A stretch of DNA of 49,354 nucleotides from Bacteroidaceae bacterium (GTDB taxonomy: Bacteria; Bacteroidota; Bacteroidia; Bacteroidales; Bacteroidaceae): NCBI GenBank assembly GCA_017557005.1, contig JAFZFZ010000071.1, forward strand, positions 1 through 49,354, read 5' to 3'. The notes under the pieces were generated by a model. That model ran no database searches, was not told the DNA's origin, and worked only from the letters and a program-made list of their open reading frames with translations. Positions 25,301-31,549 of this stretch are shown here, piece by piece. The stretch's first letter is position 1. Each line of letters begins with the position of its first letter. Made by a program: the position numbers and the translations under genes.

Positions 25301-25682
25301 TACCAAAGCTCGACACCGCCTCTTCTGAGGCATTGCCATCCTTGTCATACAGGGTTACACTGTAGGTGTAGCGCGAGCGAGAAGCAAGTGGAGAACCTCC
25401 GTAAACAATGCTATTCTGCTGGCGAGAAGGAGTAACACCCGAATCCCACACCTGCAGACCTTTATCATCGCACACCACTATGCGATAGGCTGATTGGTAG
25501 TAGTCACGTGTGCCGCTCTGAATCTGCCAGCTAAACGTAGGCAAAGGCGTATCAATACATAGTGGTTCGTTCAGTCCGCAAACCTTCAGATGGGTGGGGT
25601 TAGTAGCCGCTACAGCAAACATACTCCACGAAAACATTCCCATCAGCACCAAAGCCAGACGCTGCATGTTTTTTTTATTCAT
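22302..25682 (-). CDS. Secreted GH78 alpha-L-rhamnosidase with inserted discoidin-like module and T9SS-type tail
   Basis: A 1126-residue protein starting MNKKNMQRLALVLMGMFSWS (signal peptide to about FAVAA). Order: a fibronectin-like N-terminal domain (LKVCGLNEPLCIDTPLPTFS), a discoidin-type (F5/8) module inserted at about 155-330 (ARYVKLDVTKLG ... YVIIKLDDIYDIDRIVLYPR), the rhamnosidase beta domains (MRINGKPVTENLLEPGETQY), the six-hairpin catalytic domain with TDCPHREKLGWMD (from Asp671) and DDDANWGGAAILVPYRTWKL, and a C-terminal beta domain. It ends SYYSLGGAKLATIIEPGIYV ... NKRYVK, a divergent T9SS-type tail. GH78 enzymes release alpha-L-rhamnose by inversion. The gene is divergent from araC across a 121-bp control region with a 21-bp direct repeat, and a rhamnose mutarotase follows araC. 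Confidence 0.9.
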   Translation of the reverse strand: MNKKNMQRLALVLMGMFSWSMFAVAATNPTHLKVCGLNEPLCIDTPLPTFSWQIQSGTRDYYQSAYRIVVCDDKGLQVWDSGVTPSRQQNSIVYGGSPLASRSRYTYSVTLYDKDGNASEEAVSSFGTAFLDASEWTAQWITRSIENRHTCMSIELDSVQARYVKLDVTKLGIPASSESHKYYLQLAEMEIYSGGVNVAPQALFVTTSDNYQVGSSWSKAFINDGKIMPSGPLGYTTHDYPNANQSVYVIIKLDDIYDIDRIVLYPRQDEHAYTDATRAANFPASFTIMTSNSGASNSYEEVYRAENVEAPLIVKNNTNVPYYGKSIRVDKPVKRATMFASALGVFTMRINGKPVTENLLEPGETQYTQTVLYTTYDVTSLLTEGANSLVAQVAGALFDISYLDGIGGLTQRYSKRTLTNAGPASLKAELLIEYTDGTTDTIVTDGTWRTTASPTTGSNWWGGEDYDATCEIEGIDDANYDFSAWDAVDVVMPTFTGTIESGPIGTLRAKMNEPLRVVETWNAVSVKPLKVDGKQGYLIDFGRNFAGQYTFTLKGEKGQIITLRPGEKLNTNGTVVVDFWNTPPFDNYDSYTFAGKPEGETWGPTFMYHGCRYLQVLGLTEVPEPTDFTAYRIRANIAQSGQFTTSNDLINNIHTICRDGIQSQLYNTVTDCPHREKLGWMDVPNQLYNSINYNYYAHTLMRKIADDCIDAQMPNGMMPSTVPHYMTDWDDDANWGGAAILVPYRTWKLYGDRALIEKQYPTMVKLIDYYTSRTKDGILQATVSLSDWGQGSAGLAQQTTANFTVTTTYYYMLNVMSEMATGLGHVADADRFAAQAQVVRTAFNSKYYKANTGVYEYGNQANYGMPLYYGLVDPANEEAVAAKLAQSVRNANYKIKTGEIGLKPVFMSLAKYGYNDVVYRMACQTDYPSYGYWVLKGATTTPEYWNMDFSQNHCMMNHIEEWFFSQLGGISNAGYAYDSISIRPYIPADLTSMTASVGTSAGDVVCEYTRGDDGLLSYHIVVPANTTARIELPLEAGYELYEGETAVTDATDGVHSMERTATSVVLVAGSGDYRLDVKATDNAVCTATAHAEVSYYSLGGAKLATIIEPGIYVVSSHEGINKRYVK

Positions 25683-25712
25683 TTGTTCGTTCTATTATAA
25701 AATTTGACGCAG

Positions 25713-25720
25713 CAAAGGAA
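25713..25720 (-). promoter_or_regulatory. Possible weak -7 box of the GH78 gene
   Basis: TTCCTTTG on the minus strand differs from TAnnTTTG at one base and lies 31 bp before the start. There is no TTTG box at the expected distance, as at the GH29 promoter. Confidence 0.35.
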
Positions 25721-25746
25721 CAAAAAAAAACTTGTACTCGAAGCGT

Positions 25747-25778
25747 ACAAAATTATCAAATTATAGGACAATATTGAC
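25747..25778. promoter_or_regulatory. Candidate AraC-type operator between GH78 and araC
   Basis: Direct half-sites ACAAAATTATC (25747-25757) and ACAATATTGAC (25768-25778) start 21 bp apart. The second is part of ATAGGACAATATTGAC (25763-25778), identical over 16 bp to the site upstream of the GH29 gene. It lies between divergent genes and just ahead of the araC -7 box, so it could activate GH78 and control araC itself. Confidence 0.62.
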
Positions 25779-25788
25779 ATTTTATGAC

Positions 25789-25796
25789 TACATTTG
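25789..25796 (+). promoter_or_regulatory. -7 box of the araC gene
   Basis: TACATTTG ends 7 bases before the ATG at 25804, so the transcript would have almost no leader. It directly follows the candidate operator. Confidence 0.5.
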
Positions 25797-25803
25797 CAAT
25801 CGT

Positions 25804-26673
25804 ATGATAAATATTCCTATCGAATCACTCAACCTGATGACCCTCAACGTGGGATTTGCCCGCCACCATGCCGACTGGAACTGGCAGAATGTGTCATCAC
25901 CCTTTACGCGCATCTTCCTCGTCACCGAGGGGCGCGCATGGTTGCACCTGCCTCAAGGCAAAGTGGAGTTGCGCCCTGGATGCGCCTATATAGTACCAGC
26001 ACACACCATACACAGTTACCAGTGCGACGGTGCCTTTGCGCTATACTATCTGCATGTGCACGAGGGATTTAAGAACGTAACCGATATATTTGAGCTCTAT
26101 GAGTTCCCCTCCGAAGTAGAGGTAGATGCCACGTACGAGTCGCTCTTTGCCCTGGCCTGCCGTGCCAACCCCGACGCCGGACTGCCCGCCAGCAATCCCA
26201 TATCGTACGATAACGACTCGCACTTCCATGACTATGTAGGCAAATACAGCAGTCTGCCGCTACACGAGCGCATGGCACTGCGCGGATTCACCCTTATGCT
26301 TGTGGCCCGCTTCCTTGCCGAAGCACGTCCACGCCTATGGACCAAAGATGAGCGCATCATGCGCATCATACAATACATCGGCGAACATATCAACCAGCGC
26401 ATCGACATGGAGGAGCTTGCCACCTTCGCCTGCGTATCCAAGTCGTACTTTATACGTCTGTTTACCTCCGCATTGGGTATATCACCTATACGCTACATAA
26501 ACCGCAAGAAGATAGAACGAGCGCGACTGTTGCTCATGACCGAACATCTCAGCATCAAGGAGGCAGCCTTCCGCTTGGGCTTCGATGACCACTCTTACTT
26601 CATACGCCTTTTCAAGCGAACCACAGGCCTCACGCCCAAAGACTACCGACGCCGCTTCGGACATAAAAGCTAA
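25804..26673 (+). CDS. AraC-family transcriptional regulator
   Basis: A 289-residue protein starting MINIPIESLNLMTLNVGFAR. An N-terminal cupin-like sensor domain (RIFLVTEGRAWLHLPQGKVE, LRPGCAYIVPAHTIHSYQCD) is followed by two helix-turn-helices of the AraC type: MEELATFACVSKSYFIRLFT, then SIKEAAFRLGFDDHSYFIRL and FKRTTGLTPKDYRRRF. The start at 25804 is preferred because an upstream ATG at 25732 would translate through the operator and -7 box. It is divergent from the GH78 gene and followed by an L-rhamnose mutarotase gene, so rhamnose or a related deoxysugar is a likely signal; the ligand is inferred. It probably activates the GH29, GH78 and perhaps GH97 genes through the shared half-sites. 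Confidence 0.9.
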   Translation: MINIPIESLNLMTLNVGFARHHADWNWQNVSSPFTRIFLVTEGRAWLHLPQGKVELRPGCAYIVPAHTIHSYQCDGAFALYYLHVHEGFKNVTDIFELYEFPSEVEVDATYESLFALACRANPDAGLPASNPISYDNDSHFHDYVGKYSSLPLHERMALRGFTLMLVARFLAEARPRLWTKDERIMRIIQYIGEHINQRIDMEELATFACVSKSYFIRLFTSALGISPIRYINRKKIERARLLLMTEHLSIKEAAFRLGFDDHSYFIRLFKRTTGLTPKDYRRRFGHKS

Positions 26674-26679
26674 GACCAT

Positions 26680-26709
26680 TTTGATTTCTAAAAAAAAACA
26701 CTACCTTTG
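26680..26709 (+). promoter_or_regulatory. Promoter of the mutarotase gene
   Basis: TTTG (26680-26683) and TACCTTTG (26702-26709) are 18 bp apart and end 33 bp before the ATG at 26743. The gene therefore has its own promoter and need not be co-transcribed with araC. Confidence 0.7.
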
Positions 26710-26742
26710 CAATAGAATCATCAACTTTAACAACACAATACA

Positions 26743-27120
26743 ATGAAAGGATACCAAGCAAAGCAGCACCCCGTGCCCGTGAAGCGCTATTGCCGCACCA
26801 TGGAGCTGAAACCCGATGATGCACTCATCCGCGAGTATGTGCACCGCCACAGCGAAGGCGAGTCGTGGCCCGAGATACGCGAGGGCATACGCAGCGTAGG
26901 CATACTGGAGATGGAGATCTACCTCCTGGGCAACCGCCTGTTTATGATAGTAGAGACTCCTGTCGACTTCGACTGGGACAGCGCCATGGCACGTCTTGCT
27001 ACCCTCCCCCGCCAACAGGAATGGGAGGACTACATGGCCATCTTCCAACAGTGCAACGAGGGCGACACGGCCGATGAGAAGTGGAAGATGATGGACCGTA
27101 TCTTCTTCCTCTACGATTAG
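26743..27120 (+). CDS. L-rhamnose mutarotase family protein
   Basis: A 125-residue protein with the whole-length pattern of the rhamnose mutarotase family (formerly DUF718): RYCRTMELKPDDALIREYVH, HSEGESWPEIREGIRSVGIL, EMEIYLLGNRLFMIVETP, and a C-terminal WKMMDRIFFLYD. These small cytoplasmic enzymes interconvert the alpha and beta anomers of L-rhamnose; some members act on L-fucose. Release of rhamnose by GH78 and of fucose by two GH29 enzymes nearby gives either sugar a source here. The rest of a rhamnose or fucose catabolic pathway is not in the window. Confidence 0.85.
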   Translation: MKGYQAKQHPVPVKRYCRTMELKPDDALIREYVHRHSEGESWPEIREGIRSVGILEMEIYLLGNRLFMIVETPVDFDWDSAMARLATLPRQQEWEDYMAIFQQCNEGDTADEKWKMMDRIFFLYD

Positions 27121-27186
27121 CAAGCCTCAACACCAGTTCTTGATGTATTAAATCTCGGAACAGGTAAATATAAGGATACAAAAAAA

Positions 27187-27221
27187 GAAGAGAGAGACAG
27201 CTTGGCTGTCTCTCTCTTTTA
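27187..27221. terminator. Bidirectional terminator between the mutarotase gene and pgk
   Basis: AGAGAGAGACAGC (27189-27201) pairs with GCTGTCTCTCTCT (27205-27217) around a 3-base loop, with a T run on the plus strand and A/T sequence on the other side. It lies between convergent genes. Confidence 0.85.
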
Positions 27222-27242
27222 TATCGCAATGCGATGTTCTTA

Positions 27243-28514
27243 TTAGCCCTGGATAGCAGCTACACCGGGGAGTACCTTACCCTCGATAGCCTCGAGAAGA
27301 GCACCACCACCAGTAGAGATGTATGATACCTGATCAGCCAAACCGAACTTGTTAACGCAAGCTACTGAGTCACCACCACCGATGAGTGAGAATGCGCCCT
27401 CAGCAGTAGCCTTAGCAATAGCCTCACCGATAGCACGTGAACCAGCAGTGAAAGCATCGCACTCAAATACACCAGCGGGACCGTTCCAAAGGATGGTCTT
27501 AGCGCCCTCGATAGCAGCAGCAAATGCCTTCTGGCTCTCTGCACCAGCATCTACACCCTCGTAACCTGCGGGGATCTGGTCAGAAGGGCAGCTGATGATT
27601 TCAGCACCTTCCTTAACGCTCATAGTACCGAAGTCGAGACCGTTGGTAGCTGTGCAGTCTGTGCTGAGTACCAACTCAACGCCATTCTTCTTAGCCAACT
27701 CCTCAACACCGAGAGCAACATCGAGCTTGTCCATCTCAACGATTGACTCACCAATCTCACCACCGTGAGCCTTAGAGAAGGTGTAGGTCATACCACCGCA
27801 GAGGATGAGCTTATCAACCTTGCCCAACAAGTTCTCGATGATACCAATCTTAGAAGATACCTTAGAACCACCCATGATAGCAACGAAGGGACGCTTGATG
27901 TTTGACAATACGTTGTCAACAGCCTGAACCTCCTTCTGCATGAGGTAACCGAGCATCTTGTGGTCAGCATCGAAATAGTCAGCGATTACAGCGGTAGAAG
28001 CGTGCTTACGGTGAGCAGTACCGAATGCGTCGTTGATGTAGCAGTCAGCGTATGAAGCAAGAGTCTTAGAGAACTCCTTCTGTGAAGCCTTCATAGCCTT
28101 CTTAGCCTCTTCGTAAGCGGGATCTGCCTTGTCGATACCTACGGGCTTACCCTCTTCCTCGGGGTAGAAACGGAGGTTCTCAAGCAACAATACTTCGCCA
28201 GCCTTGAGAGCAGCAGCAGCCTCAGCAGCCTTAGCGCAGTCAGGAGCGAACTGTACGGGTACACCGAGCTTCTCAGCTACAGCGTCAACAATCTGGCTGA
28301 GTGAGTACTTAGCGTTCACCTTGCCTTTGGGCTTGCCCATGTGTGACATGATGATGAGTGCACCACCATCAGCCAACACCTTCTTCAAGGTGGGGAGAGC
28401 GCCACGGATACGGGTGTCGTCAGTGATCTTACCCTCTTCGTTCAAGGGTACATTGAAGTCTACACGCACGATTGCCTTCTTACCGGCAAAGTTGAAATTG
28501 TCAATGTTTTGCAT
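27243..28514 (-). CDS. pgk: Phosphoglycerate kinase
   Basis: A 423-residue cytoplasmic enzyme of glycolysis that transfers phosphate from 1,3-bisphosphoglycerate to ADP. Visible signatures: [19 protein letters not shown] and [12 protein letters not shown] at the N-terminus, [11 protein letters not shown], a central [20 protein letters not shown], and the nucleotide-binding [20 protein letters not shown] near the end. Length fits the family. The ATG at 28514 ([16 protein letters not shown]) matches the usual start; 24 upstream codons in frame run back through the promoter region and are rejected. It is a single-gene unit, with a -7 box upstream (28572-28579) and a terminator downstream. Confidence 0.98.
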   Translation of the reverse strand: MQNIDNFNFAGKKAIVRVDFNVPLNEEGKITDDTRIRGALPTLKKVLADGGALIIMSHMGKPKGKVNAKYSLSQIVDAVAEKLGVPVQFAPDCAKAAEAAAALKAGEVLLLENLRFYPEEEGKPVGIDKADPAYEEAKKAMKASQKEFSKTLASYADCYINDAFGTAHRKHASTAVIADYFDADHKMLGYLMQKEVQAVDNVLSNIKRPFVAIMGGSKVSSKIGIIENLLGKVDKLILCGGMTYTFSKAHGGEIGESIVEMDKLDVALGVEELAKKNGVELVLSTDCTATNGLDFGTMSVKEGAEIISCPSDQIPAGYEGVDAGAESQKAFAAAIEGAKTILWNGPAGVFECDAFTAGSRAIGEAIAKATAEGAFSLIGGGDSVACVNKFGLADQVSYISTGGGALLEAIEGKVLPGVAAIQG

Positions 28515-28571
28515 AATACTTGTATTATTATAAAGTGATAGTTTATTTCGCAGTCTATGACTTAATCTTCG

Positions 28572-28579
28572 CAAAGATA
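28572..28579 (-). promoter_or_regulatory. -7 box of pgk
   Basis: TATCTTTG on the minus strand, 57 bp before the ATG. No TTTG box is seen at the usual distance. Confidence 0.55.
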
Positions 28580-28704
28580 CAAACAAACGAGCGAAATAAT
28601 ATCAAGCTTGCTTGAATATTTCACAGCGAGTGCAGTGTATCTTCACAGCTCTCTGCAAAGTTAACAAAAGGTTTGTTAAGTCGTACACAAAATACCGTGA
28701 AATA

Positions 28705-29394
28705 TCAAATTTCCTTTATATTTGTCGCAATGCCTTTACTTTCTTTGTCTACAAGGCTCATTTTCTTGCAATACTTGCATAGCATTTTAAGTCCGCACTC
28801 ACCACACCTCGGGTTGCGGGCCATGCAGGTGTAGCGTCCGTGCAGTATGAGCCAGTGGTGGGCTATGGGCACCAACTCTTCGGGGATGTGGCGCATGAGC
28901 TCCATCTCTACACTATAAGGGGTAGTGCAACGCGTTGGAACGAGTCCGATGCGGTGGCTCACGCGAAATACGTGGGTATCGACCGCAAAGGCCGCCTTTC
29001 CCCACACAACAGATTGGATGACATTGGCCGTCTTACGCCCCACGCCGGGCAGACGCACCAACTCCTCCAGCGTGTCGGGCACCTCGCCACCAAAGTCCTT
29101 CACCAGCATCTGTGCCATGCCCACGAGGTGCTTGGCCTTGTTGTTGGGGTACGACACGCTCTTGATGTACTCGAATATCACCTCGGGAGTAGCCAGTGCC
29201 ATCGCCTCTGCCGTGGGATAGTCGTGCATGAGACGCGGCGTCACCATATTGACGCGCTTGTCGGTGCACTGGGCCGAAAGAATCACAGCTACCAGCAGAC
29301 TGAATGGTGAGTCGTAGTCGAGCTCCGTCTCGGCCACCGGCATAGCCTCCTTGAAATAGGCGATGGTGCGTTCGTACAGTTCTTTCTTTCTCAT
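28705..29394 (-). CDS. nth: Endonuclease III (DNA glycosylase/AP lyase)
   Basis: A 229-residue protein from the ATG at 29394 (MRKKELYERTIAYFKEAMPV). It removes oxidised pyrimidines and cuts at the resulting site. The helix-hairpin-helix LPGVGRKTANVI carries the catalytic Lys121, and VDTHVFRV carries Asp139, matching Lys120 and Asp138 of the E. coli enzyme. The C-terminus has the four-cysteine iron-sulfur loop C-x6-C-x2-C-x5-C (CMARNPRCGECGLKMLCKYC is wholly visible). In-frame codons further upstream cross the promoter and are rejected. Confidence 0.97.
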   Translation of the reverse strand: MRKKELYERTIAYFKEAMPVAETELDYDSPFSLLVAVILSAQCTDKRVNMVTPRLMHDYPTAEAMALATPEVIFEYIKSVSYPNNKAKHLVGMAQMLVKDFGGEVPDTLEELVRLPGVGRKTANVIQSVVWGKAAFAVDTHVFRVSHRIGLVPTRCTTPYSVEMELMRHIPEELVPIAHHWLILHGRYTCMARNPRCGECGLKMLCKYCKKMSLVDKESKGIATNIKEI

Positions 29395-29423
29395 AGGTCC
29401 TATCTTATCCACTTTTATTTTTG

Positions 29424-29431
29424 CAAAAATA
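29424..29431 (-). promoter_or_regulatory. -7 box of nth
   Basis: TATTTTTG on the minus strand, 29 bp before the ATG at 29394. Confidence 0.45.
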
Positions 29432-29556
29432 GAAAGAATCTCCCACATGAGCAAGAGCCGCACCACACCTCCGATACAAAGCAATGGCGCACCGCACCAT
29501 CGAGTGCCATGCGCCATTTCATGTCGAGTATACTGAGGGCCTCAACGCCCTGCATC

Positions 29557-30210
29557 TTATTTTTTCTTCTTTTGAGCAGCCTTGGTGGTTATGACGATCA
29601 CACCGTTTTTACCCTTGTCGCCATACAATTCCTTCGCCGCCTGCGATTCGGGTTTCAGTACGTCGATATGGTCAATCTTCTCGGGAGCAATCTTTTCATA
29701 TTCTTCTTTGGTAACCTCTTTATTATCTACTATGATGAGGGGGTCATGAGTGCTGGCAGTAGTAGCGTTCTTGGTTGTCACCTCAATTACTCCATTTTTT
29801 CCTTTCTCGCCATATACCTCAATGGCTGCTTGTGACTCGGGCTTAAGTACATAGATATGCGTAATCTCTTCGGGAGGCAATTTTGCAAAATCGTCCTTAG
29901 ACATCTCTTTTTTATCGACAATGATAAGCGGTTCTTCAACCCCAGATAGATTGTCATTGTCCTTCGTAATCATTACAATCTTCGCATCTTCATTCCCAGT
30001 ATATATCACATGATGCTTCTCCACCACATTACCATTCTCTTTGTAGGCAATGATATATTTGGCGATATGCTTGCCTTCGAGTTGCGAGCCATCGAAATGC
30101 TCCACGGCCTGCTTGTCGATGGTGTACTTGTGGATGGTGTCTCTCTTTACGACCTCGGCTTGTGTGCTGAACGATACGGCACAAAGCGCTGCTATTAAGA
30201 TTGATTTCAT
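29557..30210 (-). CDS. Exported protein with two TonB-plug-like repeats
   Basis: A 217-residue protein from the ATG at 30210 (signal MKSILIAALCAVSFSTQA). After a spacer domain (VVKRDTIHKYTIDKQAVEHF) it has two tandem repeats of about 65 residues, each of the form PLIIVD[KN]KE-[MV]-[ST]-K-[DE]-[DE]-[FY] ... H-I-x-V-LKPESQAA-x-E-[VL]-YG-[ED]-KGKNGVI-x-[VI]-TTK. The pattern (IVDG ... I-x-VLK ... A-x-YG-x-G-x-NGVI-x-ITTK) is that of the plug domain of TonB-dependent receptors, but no barrel follows. It is the third gene after the sigma and anti-sigma genes, 26 bp downstream. It may interact with the anti-sigma protein; that is inference. Confidence 0.75.
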   Translation of the reverse strand: MKSILIAALCAVSFSTQAEVVKRDTIHKYTIDKQAVEHFDGSQLEGKHIAKYIIAYKENGNVVEKHHVIYTGNEDAKIVMITKDNDNLSGVEEPLIIVDKKEMSKDDFAKLPPEEITHIYVLKPESQAAIEVYGEKGKNGVIEVTTKNATTASTHDPLIIVDNKEVTKEEYEKIAPEKIDHIDVLKPESQAAKELYGDKGKNGVIVITTKAAQKKKK

Positions 30211-30236
30211 AGATAAAAAATGTTTATAAGTTGTTT

Positions 30237-30770
30237 TTAATTTATTGCTAACATGGAAGTGCTTCCTTCCTCTGAACCTTTGTTCATGATATACATCTTG
30301 GTGGTGCCGTCGGCAAGCTGAGCCGTCACCAGCACACACTCCTTCACGGGCGATGCCGTGACGGATGTGACACCCTCTACCGTCATCAGTTGCTGTATGC
30401 ACCCTGCTATCTCTACGGCATTGAAGACTGCGCTGGGTTCTTCCCTGCGCTGGGTCACCACGTTGAGTACGAGGAGCAAGGTGATGGCTGCTGCCCATCC
30501 CCCAATCCAGAGGCGACGAACTCTTGCCTTTTGCGGCTTCGCCTTAGCCTCTGCTACGATGCGATCAAACTCCTCAGCACCTTTGACGGAGAGCAAGTTG
30601 GTATCGGCATGCTCCATGCATATCATCTGCGCAATGGTCTGCTCGTCCTCCTCGGCCTTATTCTCCATGTAGTAGGTGTGAAGCATAGCCTCTTCGGCTA
30701 CCGTCGTTTCGGCCTCAAGATACTTGGTTATCAGTTGCAGGCGCACCTCTTTATCCTTTATATTTATCAT
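30237..30770 (-). CDS. Probable membrane anti-sigma factor
   Basis: A 177-residue protein: a cytoplasmic helical N-terminus (MINIKDKEVRLQLITKYLEA, then ETTVAEEAMLHTYYMENKAE), one membrane segment (WIGGWAAAITLLLVLNVV, about 88-105) and a periplasmic beta-rich part (GCIQQLMTVEGVTSVTASPV and later TTKMYIMNKGSEEG). Its start codon overlaps the stop of the sigma gene by four bases (30767-30770). The position, single membrane pass and N-terminal helices fit an anti-sigma factor. There is no clear zinc-binding (HxxxCxxC) motif. Confidence 0.68.
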   Translation of the reverse strand: MINIKDKEVRLQLITKYLEAETTVAEEAMLHTYYMENKAEEDEQTIAQMICMEHADTNLLSVKGAEEFDRIVAEAKAKPQKARVRRLWIGGWAAAITLLLVLNVVTQRREEPSAVFNAVEIAGCIQQLMTVEGVTSVTASPVKECVLVTAQLADGTTKMYIMNKGSEEGSTSMLAIN

Positions 30771-31267
30771 AGTTGTTTGTTTAATAGGTCTAACATCTGT
30801 TTGCGTGCTTTCGAAAGGGTCGACTTGATGCTCGTCTTCGGCTTCCCTGTGGCCGAGGCTATCTCGTCGAGCGAGAGCCCCTCATCGTTGCGCAGGTGCA
30901 GATACTCTCTCTGCGTAGTGGTGAGCGCGCCGTACACCTCCTTGCGTATTCGCTTCAGGTCCTCCTTGTCGGTCAATAGCGTTGCCTCAAAACCTCCTGT
31001 GTAGTTGTCGTGCGTCAGAGGTTGCATCTCTACGCGCGCTTTCCTATAATGTCCCACGCAGATGTTCTTTGTCATCCGCACGGCCATCGCCTCGGCATCT
31101 TTGATGGGGTAGCCACTATCGGCCAATTCCCAAAGCGACACCAGTGCCTCCTGCACCACATCGTCGGGTTCTATACCCGAGGGTAGCGCAAAGTCACGCG
31201 CCAGTGCAAGCAACTTGGCTCTAACCCTCGTGGCCAATATCTCGAACTCACCTTTCTCCATACTCAT
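30767..31267 (-). CDS. ECF-type RNA polymerase sigma factor
   Basis: A 166-residue protein with region 2 (IEPDDVVQEALVSLWELADS, AVRMTKNICVGHYRKARVEM) and region 4 (LTTTQREYLHLRNDEGLSLD, EIASATGKPKTSIKSTLSKA, RKQMLDLL). The size is normal for ECF sigma factors. The next gene starts four bases before its stop, so the two are translationally coupled. A -7 box lies upstream (31299-31306). The signal it responds to is unknown. Confidence 0.93.
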   Translation of the reverse strand: MSMEKGEFEILATRVRAKLLALARDFALPSGIEPDDVVQEALVSLWELADSGYPIKDAEAMAVRMTKNICVGHYRKARVEMQPLTHDNYTGGFEATLLTDKEDLKRIRKEVYGALTTTQREYLHLRNDEGLSLDEIASATGKPKTSIKSTLSKARKQMLDLLNKQL

Positions 31268-31298
31268 CCGTTTCTATTGGTAGGTAGCAAAACTAAGG

Positions 31299-31306
31299 CA
31301 AAAGTA
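31299..31306 (-). promoter_or_regulatory. -7 box of the sigma/anti-sigma operon
   Basis: TACTTTTG on the minus strand fits TAnnTTTG and lies 32 bp before the ATG at 31267. The rest of the stretch up to 31549 holds no convincing gene. Confidence 0.5.
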
Positions 31307-31549
31307 AATCAAAAAAATCGAAATATTAAAAATATGCCCTATTAAGACAAGTGAAAAGGCAAGAGGTAAGTCTTAGGCATCGGAGCCATCGCGCTTGTCA
31401 TCATGCAAAGTTGGGATGTAATGGACGAATACTACGAACATGAACTGAAGAGCATGCTGGATGCATTGTAAGGGGACATACTATCAGCATAACAGCGAAT
31501 TAGCGGCGTATTACAATAAATCGCGCGTTTCGACGTTTAATGATAGTAT

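Noticed and set aside
31403..31471. Short frame MQSWDVMDEYYEHELKSMLD in the gap before the porE-like gene
   Set aside because: Only 22 codons from its ATG, with sensible residues upstream in frame but no start. It may be the remnant of a lost gene, but the evidence is too thin to list it.
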